A DNA stretch of 64,000 nucleotides from Rugamonas violacea. GTDB taxonomy: Bacteria; Pseudomonadota; Gammaproteobacteria; Burkholderiales; Burkholderiaceae_D. Positions 16,896-26,346 of the stretch are shown in pieces. A program made the position numbers and the translations under genes. The notes under the pieces are model-generated. The model was not told the DNA's origin, searched no databases, and was given only the letters and a program-made list of their open reading frames with translations. Within the stretch, counting starts at the first letter, position 1, and the number at the start of each line of letters is the position of its first letter. The stretch spans positions 1-64,000 of the forward strand of contig NZ_JAEMNU010000113.1 in the NCBI RefSeq assembly GCF_016461825.1, written 5' to 3'.

Positions 16896-18304
16896 GGCAC
16901 CGCCCTGCCCGGCTGGGCCGCGTCGACCTTACTGGAGACATAGCGGAATTTGCCCGACTTCTCCGGCAGGATGCGCTCGACCTGCTCCAGCTCGATGCGC
17001 ACGGCGGCGCCGAGACGGCGGCGCAGGCCCTGCTCCAGCAGCGCGCGCAACGCCGGCGTGAGCGCGCCGTCGAGCACCAGTTGGACACGGGTCAGTTGCA
17101 GGCTCTCCTGCACGATCTTGAAGGCCTTCACCTCGGGCCGGTCGCGCAGCACATAGACCAGGGCCAGGCCGTGCATCACGGTGCCGTCGGCGGCGACGAC
17201 GAAGTCGGTGCTGCGGCCCTGGATGTCGTTGAGCAGCGGCAGGCCGCGGCCGCAGGCGCAGGGCTGGTCGGACAAGGTGCCGACGTCGCCGGTGCGGTAG
17301 CGGATGAAGGGATAGTCGCCGCTGGCCAGGTGGGTGACGACGATCTCGCCGGACTGGCCGTCCGGCAGCGGCTGGCCGTCCGGCGCGATGATCTCGACGA
17401 TGATGTCCTCGGCGGTCAGGTGCATGCCGCCCTCGGGACACTGGTGGGCGATGAAACCGGCGTCGCGGCCGCCGTAGCCGTTGGCCACCGGGCAGCCGAA
17501 GGCGGCGCTGATCTGCTCGCGCTGCTCGGCGTACAGCAGCTCGGAGGTGACGAAGGCGACGCGGATGCCCAGGTCGTCCAGCCGCACGCCACGGGCGACG
17601 GCGTGGCGGGCGATGTGCGACAGCGCCGAGGGATAGCCGAACACCATGCGCGGCCGGCGCCGGCGGATGCTGGCGATGAAGCCGTCCAGCCGCGCCTCGG
17701 ACATGTCGAACGCCGGCAGCAGCTCGGTGCGCAGCATGGCGTCGCGCGCCGCGCGCACGCGGTCCTGCGCGCCGAGTTCGATCGGCGAACCCCAGACGAC
17801 AATCTCGGGGTCGCCGATGTCGACCGCCCACCAGCGGGTGGCGCGCCATTTGGCGCCGACGTCGTGGCTGACGCGCTCCTTGCCGATGTAGAAAACCAGC
17901 GGTTCGCCGCTGGAGCCGCCGGTGTTGAAGCGGGCCAGCGGGCCGGCGTCGTCGGCGCGCAAGCGGGCCGACTGGCTGCGCATCACGCTCTTGTCGCTTA
18001 GCGGCAGGCGGGCCAGGTCGGCCAGGCTGCGCAGGTCGCGCTGCGGGTCGAAGCCCAGCGTGGCGAACAGCTCGCGGTAGTAAGGCACTTGGCGGCCGGC
18101 GCGCAACAGCAACCGGCGCAAGCGTTCGAGCTGAAGCTGGCGCAGCTGCTCCGGCTTCAAATACTGGGTCTGTTCCAGTTGCCGGCGCACGCGCACGCTG
18201 CTATGCCGCTTGAGCCGCTCGTGCAAGGGGAACAGCAAGCCGGACACCAAGCGCGTGTAGATGGTGCGGCGGGCCGGCGCCGCCAGGTGCGACGGCGCGC
18301 TCAT
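16892..18304 (-). CDS. CapK/PaaK-type adenylate-forming enzyme
   Basis: This 470-residue protein resembles phenylacetate-CoA ligase-like CapK proteins. The AMP-binding motif FNTGGSSGEPLVFY is at about residues 128-141, followed by GYPSALSHIARH, GYGGRDAGFIAHQC, the adenylation motif YRTGDVG and a C-terminal lysine-containing EKSGKFRYV. A Cys-rich ACACGRGLP is typical of this branch. It should activate a carboxylic acid as an acyl-adenylate; the acid and acceptor are unknown. CapK homologues are common in capsule and XrtA loci and may load an acyl or amino group that decorates the polymer. It starts at an ATG that overlaps the preceding glycosyltransferase stop by 4 bp. Confidence 0.82.
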
Positions 18305-19410
18305 GATTTGGCCGCCAGGGTGCCGACCGGCGCCGCCAGGGCGTCGCGATAAACCTGGGACAGCAGCGGCTTCACGCTGGGCCAGCAATACTGCTGCACC
18401 TGGTCGAGGCCATTCTGGATCAGGCGTTCGGCCAGCGCCGGCTCGGCCGCCAGGCGCAGCACGGCGTCGGCCAGCGCGCGCGGATCGGCCGGCGGCACCA
18501 GCAGCGCGGTGCGCCCCGCCTCGACCATGAAGCTCACGCCGCCGACATTGGTGCTGACGATGGGCACGCCGCTGGCCAGCGCCTCCAACAGGCAGTTGGG
18601 CATGTTGTCGACCAGGCTGGGATTGAGCAGGATGCCGGCCTGGCGGTACAGCGCCGCCATCTGGGCGTGCTCGACGCGGCCGCTGAAACGCACCGCGTGG
18701 GCCACGCCCAACTCGGCCGCCAGCGCCTCCAGTTCCGTCCGCAGCGGGCCGCTGCCGGCAATCGTCAGGCGCGCCTCCGGGTGGACCGCCAACACCAGGG
18801 CGAAGGCGCGCAGCGCGCCGGCGTTGTCGTAGATCGCTTCCAGATTGCGCGCCACCAGCAGGTGCAGGCGATTGGCCGGCGCCTGCGAGGGCACGGGCGC
18901 GCTGCGGAAGCGCGTCAGGTCGATGATGTTCGGCACCACCAGCGCCTGGTAACCGCGCGCGCCGAACACCGCCGCCAGATAACCCGACGGCACGATCAGC
19001 GCCTGGGCGCGGCGCAAGGTCAGCGCCACCACGGCGGCCGAGGCGCGCAGGAAGGGTTCGGCCTCGCCGCCGCGGTAGTTGACCACCACCGCCGTGCCAC
19101 GCAGGCGGGCGATGCAGATGGCCGGCGCCGCGTACAGGTGCCAGGACCAGCCGGAGTTGGCCATCACATGGACCAGGTCGACCCGGCCGGCCACACGCCA
19201 CAGCCGCCACACATACGGCAGCAGGCGGAACACGGCGCGCACGCCCTTCAGACGCGCGCTCCAGGCCGGCACATAAGGGGCGTTGACCTGGACCGTTTCG
19301 ACTTCCGAACCGGCCGCCTGCAGCAGCGCGGCCAGTTGCAAGGTTTGATTGGCCATGCCGCCCGACGGCGGTGGCAGCGGCCCCACCAGGCCGACGCGCA
19401 AGCCGTTCAC
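18301..19410 (-). CDS. Glycosyltransferase family 4
   Basis: This 369-residue retaining glycosyltransferase has the GT-B fold. The N-terminus VGLVGPLPPPSGGMANQT is the usual nucleotide-free domain start with a Gly-rich loop. The C-terminal donor-binding half has SGRVEHAQMAALYRQAGILLNPSLVDNMPNCLLEALASGVPIVSTNVGG, with the E-x7-E motif region of GT4 enzymes. The start is taken as GTG at 19410, overlapping the upstream stop as GTGA and fitting the pattern of the whole operon; the longer frame upstream lies inside the neighbouring gene. It should add one sugar to the lipid-linked repeat unit in the cytoplasm. Donor and acceptor are unknown. Confidence 0.82.
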   Translation of the reverse strand: MNGLRVGLVGPLPPPSGGMANQTLQLAALLQAAGSEVETVQVNAPYVPAWSARLKGVRAVFRLLPYVWRLWRVAGRVDLVHVMANSGWSWHLYAAPAICIARLRGTAVVVNYRGGEAEPFLRASAAVVALTLRRAQALIVPSGYLAAVFGARGYQALVVPNIIDLTRFRSAPVPSQAPANRLHLLVARNLEAIYDNAGALRAFALVLAVHPEARLTIAGSGPLRTELEALAAELGVAHAVRFSGRVEHAQMAALYRQAGILLNPSLVDNMPNCLLEALASGVPIVSTNVGGVSFMVEAGRTALLVPPADPRALADAVLRLAAEPALAERLIQNGLDQVQQYCWPSVKPLLSQVYRDALAAPVGTLAAKS

Positions 19411-20675
19411 GGCGCCACCGCCGCAGCGGACAGCGGCGCGTACACCGCCTGGTAGCGCGCCACGCTGGCGTCCCAGTTGCGCTCGGCCTCGACGAAGCCA
19501 CGGCCGCGCCGGCGCAGCTCGGGCCACTGGGCCGGATTGTCCAGCAATTCCAGCACCTGCTGCGCCAGCGCGGCGGGATCGCCGGCGCTGAACAACAGGC
19601 CGGTGCGGCCGTGTTCAATCAACTCGCGGTGGCCGCCGACGTCGGAGGCCACCAGCAAGCGGCCCTGGGCCATCGCCTCCAAGGGTTTGAGCGGCGTCAC
19701 CAGGTCGGTCAGGCGCATCTTCAGGCGCGGGTAGATCAGCACGTCGATCAGGTCGTAGTAGCGTTTGACCTGCTCGTGCGGCACGCGGCCGGTGAACACC
19801 ACCTGCCCGGCCAGGTCCAGCGCCTGCGCCTGCGCCTTCAGCGCCTGCTCCTGCGGGCCGCCGCCGACCAGCAGCACGCGGATCTCGGGGCGGGCGCGCA
19901 GCAGCACAGGCAGCGCCTGCAGCAGCAGCGCCAGTCCCTCGTAGGAATAGAAGGAGCCGATGAAGCCGAGCACCGTCTTGCCGTCCAGGCCGAGGCTGGC
20001 GGCCAGCGCCTGGTCGGCCGTGCCGGCGACGGCGAAGTCGCCCAGGTCGACCGCGTTGGGGATGACCGACACCTTGGCGCTGGCGATGCCACGGCTGACG
20101 ATCTCGGCGCGCAAGCCTTCGCAAATGGTGGTGGCGGCCTGCGCCCGCTTCAGCGCCCAGGTTTCCATGGCGCGGGTCAGGCGGTAGCGCACACCCCACT
20201 CGCTGCTGGTGCCGTGGTCGACGGCGGCGTCCTCCCAGAAGCCGCGCACCTCGTACACCACCGGGATGCCGAGGCGGCGGCCGACCAGCAGGGCCGCCAC
20301 CGCGTTCAGGGCGGGCGAATGGGCGTGCAGGATGTCCGGCTTGACCTCGCGGGCGACGCGCAGCAGGCTGCCGTACAGTCCCGTGATGACGGCCAACTGG
20401 CGCAGCACCGGCAGGCGCGCCAGCCAACCGCGCGCCGGCGCGGTGCGGTGGAAGCCGAGACCCTCGACCAGTTCGTAGTCGTGGGTCGAGGCGCCCTGCT
20501 TGGCGCCGGTGACGTGGTATGTGTCCCAGCCCCGCGCGCGCTGGCCCAGCAGGATGGAGCGGCTGCGGAAGGTGTAGCCGCTGTGCAGCGGGATCGAATG
20601 GTCGAGCACATGCAGGATGCGCAGCGGCGCGCGCACTGTCGTCGCGGTGCCGGCGGCGGCGGTGACGTCGTTCAT
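19407..20675 (-). CDS. Exosortase A-associated glycosyltransferase (stp3 type)
   Basis: This 422-residue GT4 enzyme has the start RILHVLDHSIPLHSGYTFRSRSIL, which I associate with the XrtA-associated glycosyltransferase group of Daro_2409. Other marks are HAHSPALNAVAALLVGRRLG, VYEVRGFWEDAAVDHGT and the donor-site region YPRLKMRLTDLVTPLKPLEAMAQG. It works in the cytoplasm on the lipid-linked saccharide. The gene overlaps both neighbours (amidotransferase upstream, GT4 downstream) by 4 bp. The specific sugar is unknown. Confidence 0.88.
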   Translation of the reverse strand: MNDVTAAAGTATTVRAPLRILHVLDHSIPLHSGYTFRSRSILLGQRARGWDTYHVTGAKQGASTHDYELVEGLGFHRTAPARGWLARLPVLRQLAVITGLYGSLLRVAREVKPDILHAHSPALNAVAALLVGRRLGIPVVYEVRGFWEDAAVDHGTSSEWGVRYRLTRAMETWALKRAQAATTICEGLRAEIVSRGIASAKVSVIPNAVDLGDFAVAGTADQALAASLGLDGKTVLGFIGSFYSYEGLALLLQALPVLLRARPEIRVLLVGGGPQEQALKAQAQALDLAGQVVFTGRVPHEQVKRYYDLIDVLIYPRLKMRLTDLVTPLKPLEAMAQGRLLVASDVGGHRELIEHGRTGLLFSAGDPAALAQQVLELLDNPAQWPELRRRGRGFVEAERNWDASVARYQAVYAPLSAAAVAP

Positions 20676-22567
20676 GCCGCCGCCTCCTTGCGCAGGAAGG
20701 CCTCGAACATCAGCAGGCTCCAGATCGGCGCGCTGTAGTCGCGCCGGCCGGACTCGTGGTGTTCGACCATCTCGCTCAGGTAGGCGCGGTTGAAGATGCC
20801 GGCGTCGGCCAGCACGGGGCCGAGCAGCGCGCTGCGCATGCGCTCACGCAGCGGGCCACGGAACCAGGCGGCCAGCGGCACGGAAAAACCCATCTTTTTC
20901 CGGTACAGGATTTCCTGCGGCAGATGCGCCTCCAGGCTCTTCTTGAACACGTACTTGCCCTCGCCGCCGTTCAGCTTCATCTCCGGCGGCAGGCCGGAAA
21001 CCCACTCGACCAGTTGGTGGTCGAGCAGCGGCACGCGCACTTCCAGCGCGTGGGCCATGCTGGCGCGGTCGACCTTGGTCAGGATGTCGCCCGGCAGATA
21101 GGTCTTCAGATCGAGATACTGCAGCAGCGACAGCGGGTCCTGGGTCGGCGAGCGGCGCGCGTGGGCCTGCATCACCTCGACGGCGCGGTAGCCCTGCAGC
21201 TTCTGCTGGAAGGGTTTGCTGAACAACTGGGCGCGCATCTGGTCGCTCATCAGCGAGACGCCGTGGAAGTAGGCCTCCACCAAGCCGCGCGACAGCGCCT
21301 CGAAGGTGGTCTTGGCGCGGAACACGCGCGGCGCCCAGTCGGCCTTCGGATAGTATTTGCCCAGCGTGCCGAACACCGAGCGGCGCAGCGCCAGCGGGAT
21401 GCGGCCGCGCACCGCGTGTTCGGCCATGGCGTAGCGGTAGCGCCGGTAGCCGGCGAAGTTCTCGTCGCCGCCGTCGCCCGACAGCGCCACCGTGACGCGG
21501 CGCCGGGCCAGTTGGCAGACCCGGTAGGTGGGGATGGCCGAGCTGTCGGCGAAGGGCTCGTCGTACAGGTCGGCCAAGGTGTCGAGCAGGCTGTAGTCGT
21601 CGGTGTCGACGGTGTCGGCGTGGTGGGCGGTGCGATACAACTGGGCCACTTGGGCGGCGTGGGCCGACTCGTCGAAGGCCTTGTCGTTGAAGGCGATCGA
21701 GCAGGTGTTGACCGGCTGGTCGCTGAGCCCGGCCATCATCGCCACGATGGCGCTGGAGTCGACGCCACCGGACAGGAAGGCGCCCAACGGCACCTCGGCC
21801 ACCAAGCGGATGCGCACCGCCTCGCGCAGCCGCTCGATCAACTCGCCCTGGGCGTCGCGCTGGGTCATGCCGTGGTGTAGCTTGAACGGCACGTCCCAGT
21901 AGCGCTGCGGCTGGGCCGGCGGCGCGCCGACCTGCTGCAGCAGGGTGTGGCCGGGCGCCAGCTTGAGCGCGCCCTGGTAGATGGTGCGCGGCTCGGGCAC
22001 GTAGCCGAAGGCGAAGTACTCCTCGACGGCGCAGGGGTCGATGGCGCGCGGCAGGCCGGGCAGGCTGCGCAGCGCCTTCAGCTCGGAGCTGAAGGCCAGC
22101 ATGCCGTCGGGTAGCATGGCGTAGAACAGCGGCTTGACGCCGAGCCGGTCGCGCGCCAGGAACAACTGGCGCTGATTGCGGTCCCACAGGCCGAAGGCGA
22201 ACATGCCACGGAAGCGCTCGACGCAGGCCGCGCCCCACTGTTCCCAGGCGTGGACGATGACCTCGGTGTCGCAGCGCGTGCGGAACACGTGGCCCAGGCC
22301 CTGCAGCTCGGCCATCAACTCGCGGTAGTTGTAGATCTCGCCGTTGTAGCAGACCATCACGCTGCCGTCCTCGTTGCCCATCGGTTGCAGGCCGCTGCTC
22401 AAGTCGATCACCGACAGGCGGCGGTGGCCGAAACCCAGGCCCGGTTCGACATACACGTTGCCCTGGTCGGGGCCGCGATGGTGCTGCGTCTCGTTCATGC
22501 GGCGCAGCAGCGCCGGGTCGATGCTGCGGCCGCCACGGGTGTCCAACATGCCTACTATTCCGCACAT
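20672..22567 (-). CDS. XrtA/PEP-CTERM amidotransferase (asparagine synthase type)
   Basis: The 631-residue protein is a full glutamine-dependent asparagine-synthetase homologue. It starts MCGIVGMLD, so the nucleophile Cys2 is present; NGEIYN and the glutaminase pocket follow. The synthetase domain has the PP-loop SGGVDSS at residues 266-272 and SGDGGDENFAGYRRY. It belongs to the amidotransferase group found in exosortase A loci and probably amidates a uronic-acid or amino-acid carboxyl in the polymer; true asparagine synthesis is less likely in this setting. It is the only one of three asparagine-synthase homologues in the window with a standard Cys2. It overlaps the next gene by 4 bp and the preceding one by 13 bp. 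Confidence 0.9.
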   Translation of the reverse strand: MCGIVGMLDTRGGRSIDPALLRRMNETQHHRGPDQGNVYVEPGLGFGHRRLSVIDLSSGLQPMGNEDGSVMVCYNGEIYNYRELMAELQGLGHVFRTRCDTEVIVHAWEQWGAACVERFRGMFAFGLWDRNQRQLFLARDRLGVKPLFYAMLPDGMLAFSSELKALRSLPGLPRAIDPCAVEEYFAFGYVPEPRTIYQGALKLAPGHTLLQQVGAPPAQPQRYWDVPFKLHHGMTQRDAQGELIERLREAVRIRLVAEVPLGAFLSGGVDSSAIVAMMAGLSDQPVNTCSIAFNDKAFDESAHAAQVAQLYRTAHHADTVDTDDYSLLDTLADLYDEPFADSSAIPTYRVCQLARRRVTVALSGDGGDENFAGYRRYRYAMAEHAVRGRIPLALRRSVFGTLGKYYPKADWAPRVFRAKTTFEALSRGLVEAYFHGVSLMSDQMRAQLFSKPFQQKLQGYRAVEVMQAHARRSPTQDPLSLLQYLDLKTYLPGDILTKVDRASMAHALEVRVPLLDHQLVEWVSGLPPEMKLNGGEGKYVFKKSLEAHLPQEILYRKKMGFSVPLAAWFRGPLRERMRSALLGPVLADAGIFNRAYLSEMVEHHESGRRDYSAPIWSLLMFEAFLRKEAAA

Positions 22568-23775
22568 GATTCGATTCCTTTTTTCTTCCCGGCCGCGTCC
22601 GCGACGACGTCGGCCTCGACGTGACGCAGTTGATCGTAGAGTTGCTGGTAAGCGGACACCATCGCGCCCATGCTGTAGTGGCGCAGCACCCGCTCGCGGC
22701 CGGCGGCGCCGTGGCCGGCCGCCAAGTCCGGCGCCAGCGCGTAGCGTTGCAGCGCCGCCGCCATGGCCAGCGGATCGCCGGCCGGCACCAACGTGCCGGT
22801 GACGCCCTCCTCCACCACCTCGGGAATGCCGCCGACCCGCGTGCCGACCACGGCCAGGCCGCAGGCCATCGCCTCCAGCGCGGCGCCGGGCGTGCCCTCG
22901 GCCAGCGAGGAGATGGCGAACAGGTCGAAGCCGCGCAGCAGCGCCGGCACGTCGCCGCGGGCGCCGGGCAGCCAGACCACGTCGGCCAGGCCGGCGGCGT
23001 CGACGCGGCCGCGCAGCGTCGCCAGCAGCGGGCCGTCGCCGACGATGGCCAGGCGCAGCCGGGGTGCCAACGCCGGCGCGCGCTGGCGCAGCAGCATGAA
23101 GGCGGCCAGCAGGCCGCAGTGGTCCTTGATGTCCTGGATGCGGCCGACCGTGCCGATGACGATGCAGTCGGCCGCGAAGCGGCGTGTGATTTCACCGGTG
23201 GCGCCGACGGCGCCGGCGGCGGGCTGGAAGCGCTCGGTGTCGATGCCGTTGGCCAGCAGGCGGCTGCGGGCCGGCCGCACGCCGATCACCTCGCGGCTCC
23301 AGGCCAGCATGGCGGCCGAATTGGCATAGCAGCAGTGGTAGAACGGGCGCATCAGCCGGCGCAGGAAGTTGTGCTTGCGGTTGCTGCCGTCCAGGTCGCC
23401 CAGCTCGCGGCCGTGGGCGCCGTTGACGCGCACCGGCACGCCGGCCAGCAACGCCACCGGGGCGTACTCGATGGCCGACAGGTTGTAACTGTGGAAGACG
23501 GCGGGGCGCAGCCGGCGCAACAGGCGCCACAAATGCAGATGGGTGGCCGGCGACAGGCCGGGCCGCTTGTGCAGCGCGTGCAGGCCGACCCCGGGCCGGG
23601 TGATTTTTTGCGCGAAGGCGGGACTGTAGTCGCTCAGGCAGATCACCGCGTGGCGGTAGCTGGCCGCCGGCATGCGGTTGATGCGCTCGACCAGCAGCGT
23701 CTCCATGCCGCCGCAGTCGAAACGGTAGATCAGGTGAACCACCAGCGGCACGGCTGGCACATCGGACTGCGTCAT
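22555..23775 (-). CDS. Sugar transferase, PEP-CTERM/XrtA-associated (stp2)
   Basis: This 406-residue GT4-type transferase carries the family start VVHLIYRFDCGGMETLLVERINRMP and the stretch HSYNLSAIEYAPVALLAGVPVRVNGAHGRELGDLDGSNRKH, typical of the second XrtA sugar transferase. The C-terminal half has the donor site around SSLAEGTPGAALEAMACGLAVVGTRVGG. It transfers a sugar onto the growing lipid-linked oligosaccharide in the cytoplasm. It is the first gene after a 208-bp gap that contains a good promoter, so it probably heads the second transcriptional unit of the locus. The C-terminal tail is Lys-rich (AAGKKKGIESCAE). Confidence 0.9.
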   Translation of the reverse strand: MTQSDVPAVPLVVHLIYRFDCGGMETLLVERINRMPAASYRHAVICLSDYSPAFAQKITRPGVGLHALHKRPGLSPATHLHLWRLLRRLRPAVFHSYNLSAIEYAPVALLAGVPVRVNGAHGRELGDLDGSNRKHNFLRRLMRPFYHCCYANSAAMLAWSREVIGVRPARSRLLANGIDTERFQPAAGAVGATGEITRRFAADCIVIGTVGRIQDIKDHCGLLAAFMLLRQRAPALAPRLRLAIVGDGPLLATLRGRVDAAGLADVVWLPGARGDVPALLRGFDLFAISSLAEGTPGAALEAMACGLAVVGTRVGGIPEVVEEGVTGTLVPAGDPLAMAAALQRYALAPDLAAGHGAAGRERVLRHYSMGAMVSAYQQLYDQLRHVEADVVADAAGKKKGIESCAE

Positions 23776-23870
23776 CGTAGCTCCTTGCTGAGGGCGAGGG
23801 TGGTAGCGGGCGAACTCAGTGTGGCGCCGAGAAAATCGCGCGCGGCGACCGGCGCCGCCACGCTGTTTTC

Positions 23871-23899
23871 ATCATACGAAGAAAATACAATAATAACAA
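23871..23899 (-). promoter_or_regulatory. Sigma-70-type promoter before stp2
   Basis: On the minus strand TTGTTA (23894-23899) and TATGAT (23871-23876) are separated by exactly 17 bases in an AT-rich island within otherwise GC-rich sequence. The start of transcription would be about 23864, leaving a leader of about 90 nt before the stp2 ATG. It probably drives stp2 to the asparagine-synthase-like gene at 11158. Confidence 0.65.
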
Positions 23900-23920
23900 C
23901 ACCACTGGCGTTGCCGGTCA

Positions 23921-23949
23921 GAAGTTTTTGTTTTGAAAACAACAACTTC
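23921..23949 (-). terminator. Imperfect inverted repeat downstream of stp1
   Basis: GAAGTT...GTTTT-G-AAAAC...AACTTC is a symmetrical repeat with 3-base internal loops, 35 bp after the stp1 stop. It lacks a U tract, so it is only a weak candidate terminator; it could instead be an operator just upstream of the stp2 promoter. Confidence 0.35.
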
Positions 23950-23983
23950 CTGTTAACTAAGGCAGGTTTTTGCCGGACGTCCA

Positions 23984-25252
23984 TCATGCCGCCCCCGCCC
24001 CCGCCGCCCCCGCCAACGTGTGCATAGCCACGCCGTCCCGCCCGGCCGCCGGTGCCGCCGCCAGCAACGCCAGCAGGGGCGCCAGCTTGGCGCCCCAGCC
24101 GTAGTCCGCCTCGACGCGGGCGCGCGCGGCGCGGCCCATGCCGGCTTGCGGATGGGCCAGCGCCTGGCAGACGGCGCTGGCGAAGGCGGCCGGCTCGGCG
24201 GCCAGCAGCAACTCGCTGCCCGGCGTGGCGACGATGCCCTCCAGCGCCTGCGGCGTCAGCACCACGGTGCGCGCCATCGCCATCGCCTCCAGCACCTTGT
24301 TCTGGATGCCGCGCGCCACCCGCAGCGGCGCCACCGCCAGCTCGGCGTGCTGTAGATACGGCCGCACGTCGGGCACGGTGCCGCTGACGCTGACGCCGTC
24401 CAACTTGGCCAGCGCCAGCACGGCCGGGGTCGGCCGCGCGCCGACGATGTGGAAGCGCACCGCCGGCTGTTCGCGCCGCACCAGCGGCAGGATCTCGCGG
24501 GCGAACCACTCGACCGCGTCGACGTTGGGCCAGTAGTCCATCGCGCCGGTGAACACCACGGCGCGCTGGCCGGGCGGATACGGGTTGACGCTGTCGAGCT
24601 GGGGCGCGAAATAGACCGTGTCGACGCCGTTGTTGAAGTGGCCGATGTGGCCGGCGCTCTCCGGCGCCAGCTGGGCGAACAGCGCGGCCTCCTCGCGCGA
24701 GACGAACAAGGCGGCGTCGCTGCGGGCCGCCACGGCGCGCTCGTAGCGCAGCAGGCGGCTGGCCTCGTAGCGGTACAACTGGCTGGCCGGCCAGCGTTTC
24801 TTCTCGGCGTACTGGCGCCACTTGTCCGAGTCGACGTCACAGAAGTCGATCACACTGCGCAAGCCGGCCGCCTGCGGCACGTACTGCGCCATCGGCGCAG
24901 AGAACACCACGACGCGGCCGATATTGCGCTCGGCCATGGTGGCGGCGACCCAGGCGCGCATCCGGCGATCGCTATAGAAGTCGAGCGACAGCGCGCGGTT
25001 GGCCAGCAGCGCGCGCAGGCCGCGCAGCCGGCCGCGCAACGGCGACAGGGGCAGGAAATTGGCCGAGGCGCACAGCGCCCGCACCTGCGGCACGTGCCGC
25101 CAGTCGTCGGCGTCGTCGATGAAGGTGCCCAGGTGGACGCGGTAGTGCTGCGTCAATTGGCGCAGCAGGTGGTAGGAGCGGATCTTGTCGCCCTTGTTGG
25201 GGGGATATGGCATGCGGTGCACCAGCAACAGCAACTCGTCCATCTGCGTCAT
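23984..25252 (-). CDS. Sugar transferase, PEP-CTERM/XrtA-associated (stp1)
   Basis: The 422-residue glycosyltransferase begins MTQMDELLLLVHRMPYPPNKGDKIRSYH, the recognisable start of the first XrtA-associated sugar transferase. FCDVDSDKWRQYA, the FTGAMDYWPNVDAVEWF stretch and the C-terminal PLRVARGIQNKVLEAMAMA donor site confirm a GT4-like GT-B enzyme. The ATG at 25252 overlaps the FemAB stop by 4 bp; longer frames run inside that gene. The end of the gene is Ala/Gly/Pro-rich. It works in the cytoplasm on the exopolysaccharide precursor; sugar specificity is unknown. Confidence 0.9.
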   Translation of the reverse strand: MTQMDELLLLVHRMPYPPNKGDKIRSYHLLRQLTQHYRVHLGTFIDDADDWRHVPQVRALCASANFLPLSPLRGRLRGLRALLANRALSLDFYSDRRMRAWVAATMAERNIGRVVVFSAPMAQYVPQAAGLRSVIDFCDVDSDKWRQYAEKKRWPASQLYRYEASRLLRYERAVAARSDAALFVSREEAALFAQLAPESAGHIGHFNNGVDTVYFAPQLDSVNPYPPGQRAVVFTGAMDYWPNVDAVEWFAREILPLVRREQPAVRFHIVGARPTPAVLALAKLDGVSVSGTVPDVRPYLQHAELAVAPLRVARGIQNKVLEAMAMARTVVLTPQALEGIVATPGSELLLAAEPAAFASAVCQALAHPQAGMGRAARARVEADYGWGAKLAPLLALLAAAPAAGRDGVAMHTLAGAAGAGAA

Positions 25253-26346
25253 CCCAGGTCCTTGACTATATAAGGACCGATAAAGTTCGCCAACCCCAGC
25301 GGCAGGCGGCGCCAGAGCTTGATCATCAACTGGTACTTCGGATTCAGCGGATTGACGTCCGGCAGCGCGCGCGAGGCGTGCAACTGGTAGGCGTAGGGCA
25401 GCGGCGTGGCCTCGAAGCCCCAGTTGTGCTTGAAGTCGTAGGCGCCGGTGCCGCGCTTGCTGCGGCCGAAGTCGAACAGGCGGCAGCCGCGCGCGGCGGC
25501 GGCCTGCATCAAGTTCCAGTACATGAAGTCGTTGCCGGCCACCTCGCGCGCCAGCGGCATGCCGCCGCCGTAGTAAGGCAGCACCTCGTCGCGGAAGAAG
25601 AAACTGAGCACGCCGCCGACCAGGTCGTCGCCGCGCACGATGCTGCGCACCTCGCAGTCGTCGCCGAAGACCTGCTTGAGCAGGGCGAAATAGCGCTTGG
25701 AGAACACCGGCGTGCCGAGCCGGTGCACGCTGTTCGAATAGGCGGTGAAGAAGCGCTCGACGTCCTGTTCGACCACGCCCCGCAGGCCGCACTTGATACC
25801 CTTGCGCACCATGGCGCGCTGCTTGCGCGGGATCGCGTTCATATTCGTCTCGTCGTCGGCGACGATGGCCTTGCGGAAGGTGACATACAAGTCGCTGCCG
25901 TGCCAGTCGGCGCCGGCGCACGGCACGGCGTTCAAATGGCGATACTCCAGGTGGCCGGCGCCCAGTTCCTTGGCCAACCGTTGCGCGGCCTGGTCGAGCA
26001 TGGCGCGGGCCGGCTCGGACAACGCCGCCACGCCGCCGTAGACGCAGAACGGCAGCGCCGCCAGCGAGTGGCCGAACAGCCGGCTCTTGATCTGCGCCAG
26101 CGGCAGCACGCCCTGGATATGGCCGTCCTGCTCGACATAATAGAACCAGGTGCGGTGGCCGAATTCCTGCTCGATCACCTGCTGCCAACCGGCGCGGTGG
26201 AAAAAGCTCGCCTCGGGGCAGCGCTGCACGAAGGCGTCCCAGCGCAGCCGGTCGCCCGGCTGCATCAACTGCAGGTGTAGACGCTCGGCGCCGCCCGCCG
26301 GCGCGGCATCCAAGCGCGCCGACGGCGCATCCATCATCATGTTCAT
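25249..26346 (-). CDS. FemAB-family protein, XrtA/PEP-CTERM-associated
   Basis: This 365-residue protein has the double GNAT fold of FemAB/BioF2 enzymes. Motifs include CPEASFFHRAGWQQVIEQEFGHRTWFYYVE, FCVYGGVAALSE, NMNAIPRKQRAMVRKGIKCGL and the C-terminal FDFGRSKRGTGAYDFKHNWGFE, all characteristic of the XrtA-associated group. FemAB enzymes transfer aminoacyl groups from tRNA or acyl groups to peptides or sugars. Here an aminoacyl or acyl decoration of the exopolysaccharide is plausible but not shown. It overlaps both neighbours by 4 bp (ATGA). Confidence 0.9.
   Translation of the reverse strand: MNMMMDAPSARLDAAPAGGAERLHLQLMQPGDRLRWDAFVQRCPEASFFHRAGWQQVIEQEFGHRTWFYYVEQDGHIQGVLPLAQIKSRLFGHSLAALPFCVYGGVAALSEPARAMLDQAAQRLAKELGAGHLEYRHLNAVPCAGADWHGSDLYVTFRKAIVADDETNMNAIPRKQRAMVRKGIKCGLRGVVEQDVERFFTAYSNSVHRLGTPVFSKRYFALLKQVFGDDCEVRSIVRGDDLVGGVLSFFFRDEVLPYYGGGMPLAREVAGNDFMYWNLMQAAAARGCRLFDFGRSKRGTGAYDFKHNWGFEATPLPYAYQLHASRALPDVNPLNPKYQLMIKLWRRLPLGLANFIGPYIVKDLG

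Noticed and set aside
23772-24821. A long alternative reverse frame extending from the stp1 region to the stp2 start
   Set aside because: It is an out-of-frame shadow of stp1 with Arg/Gly-rich nonsense, then reads through an AT-rich promoter region.
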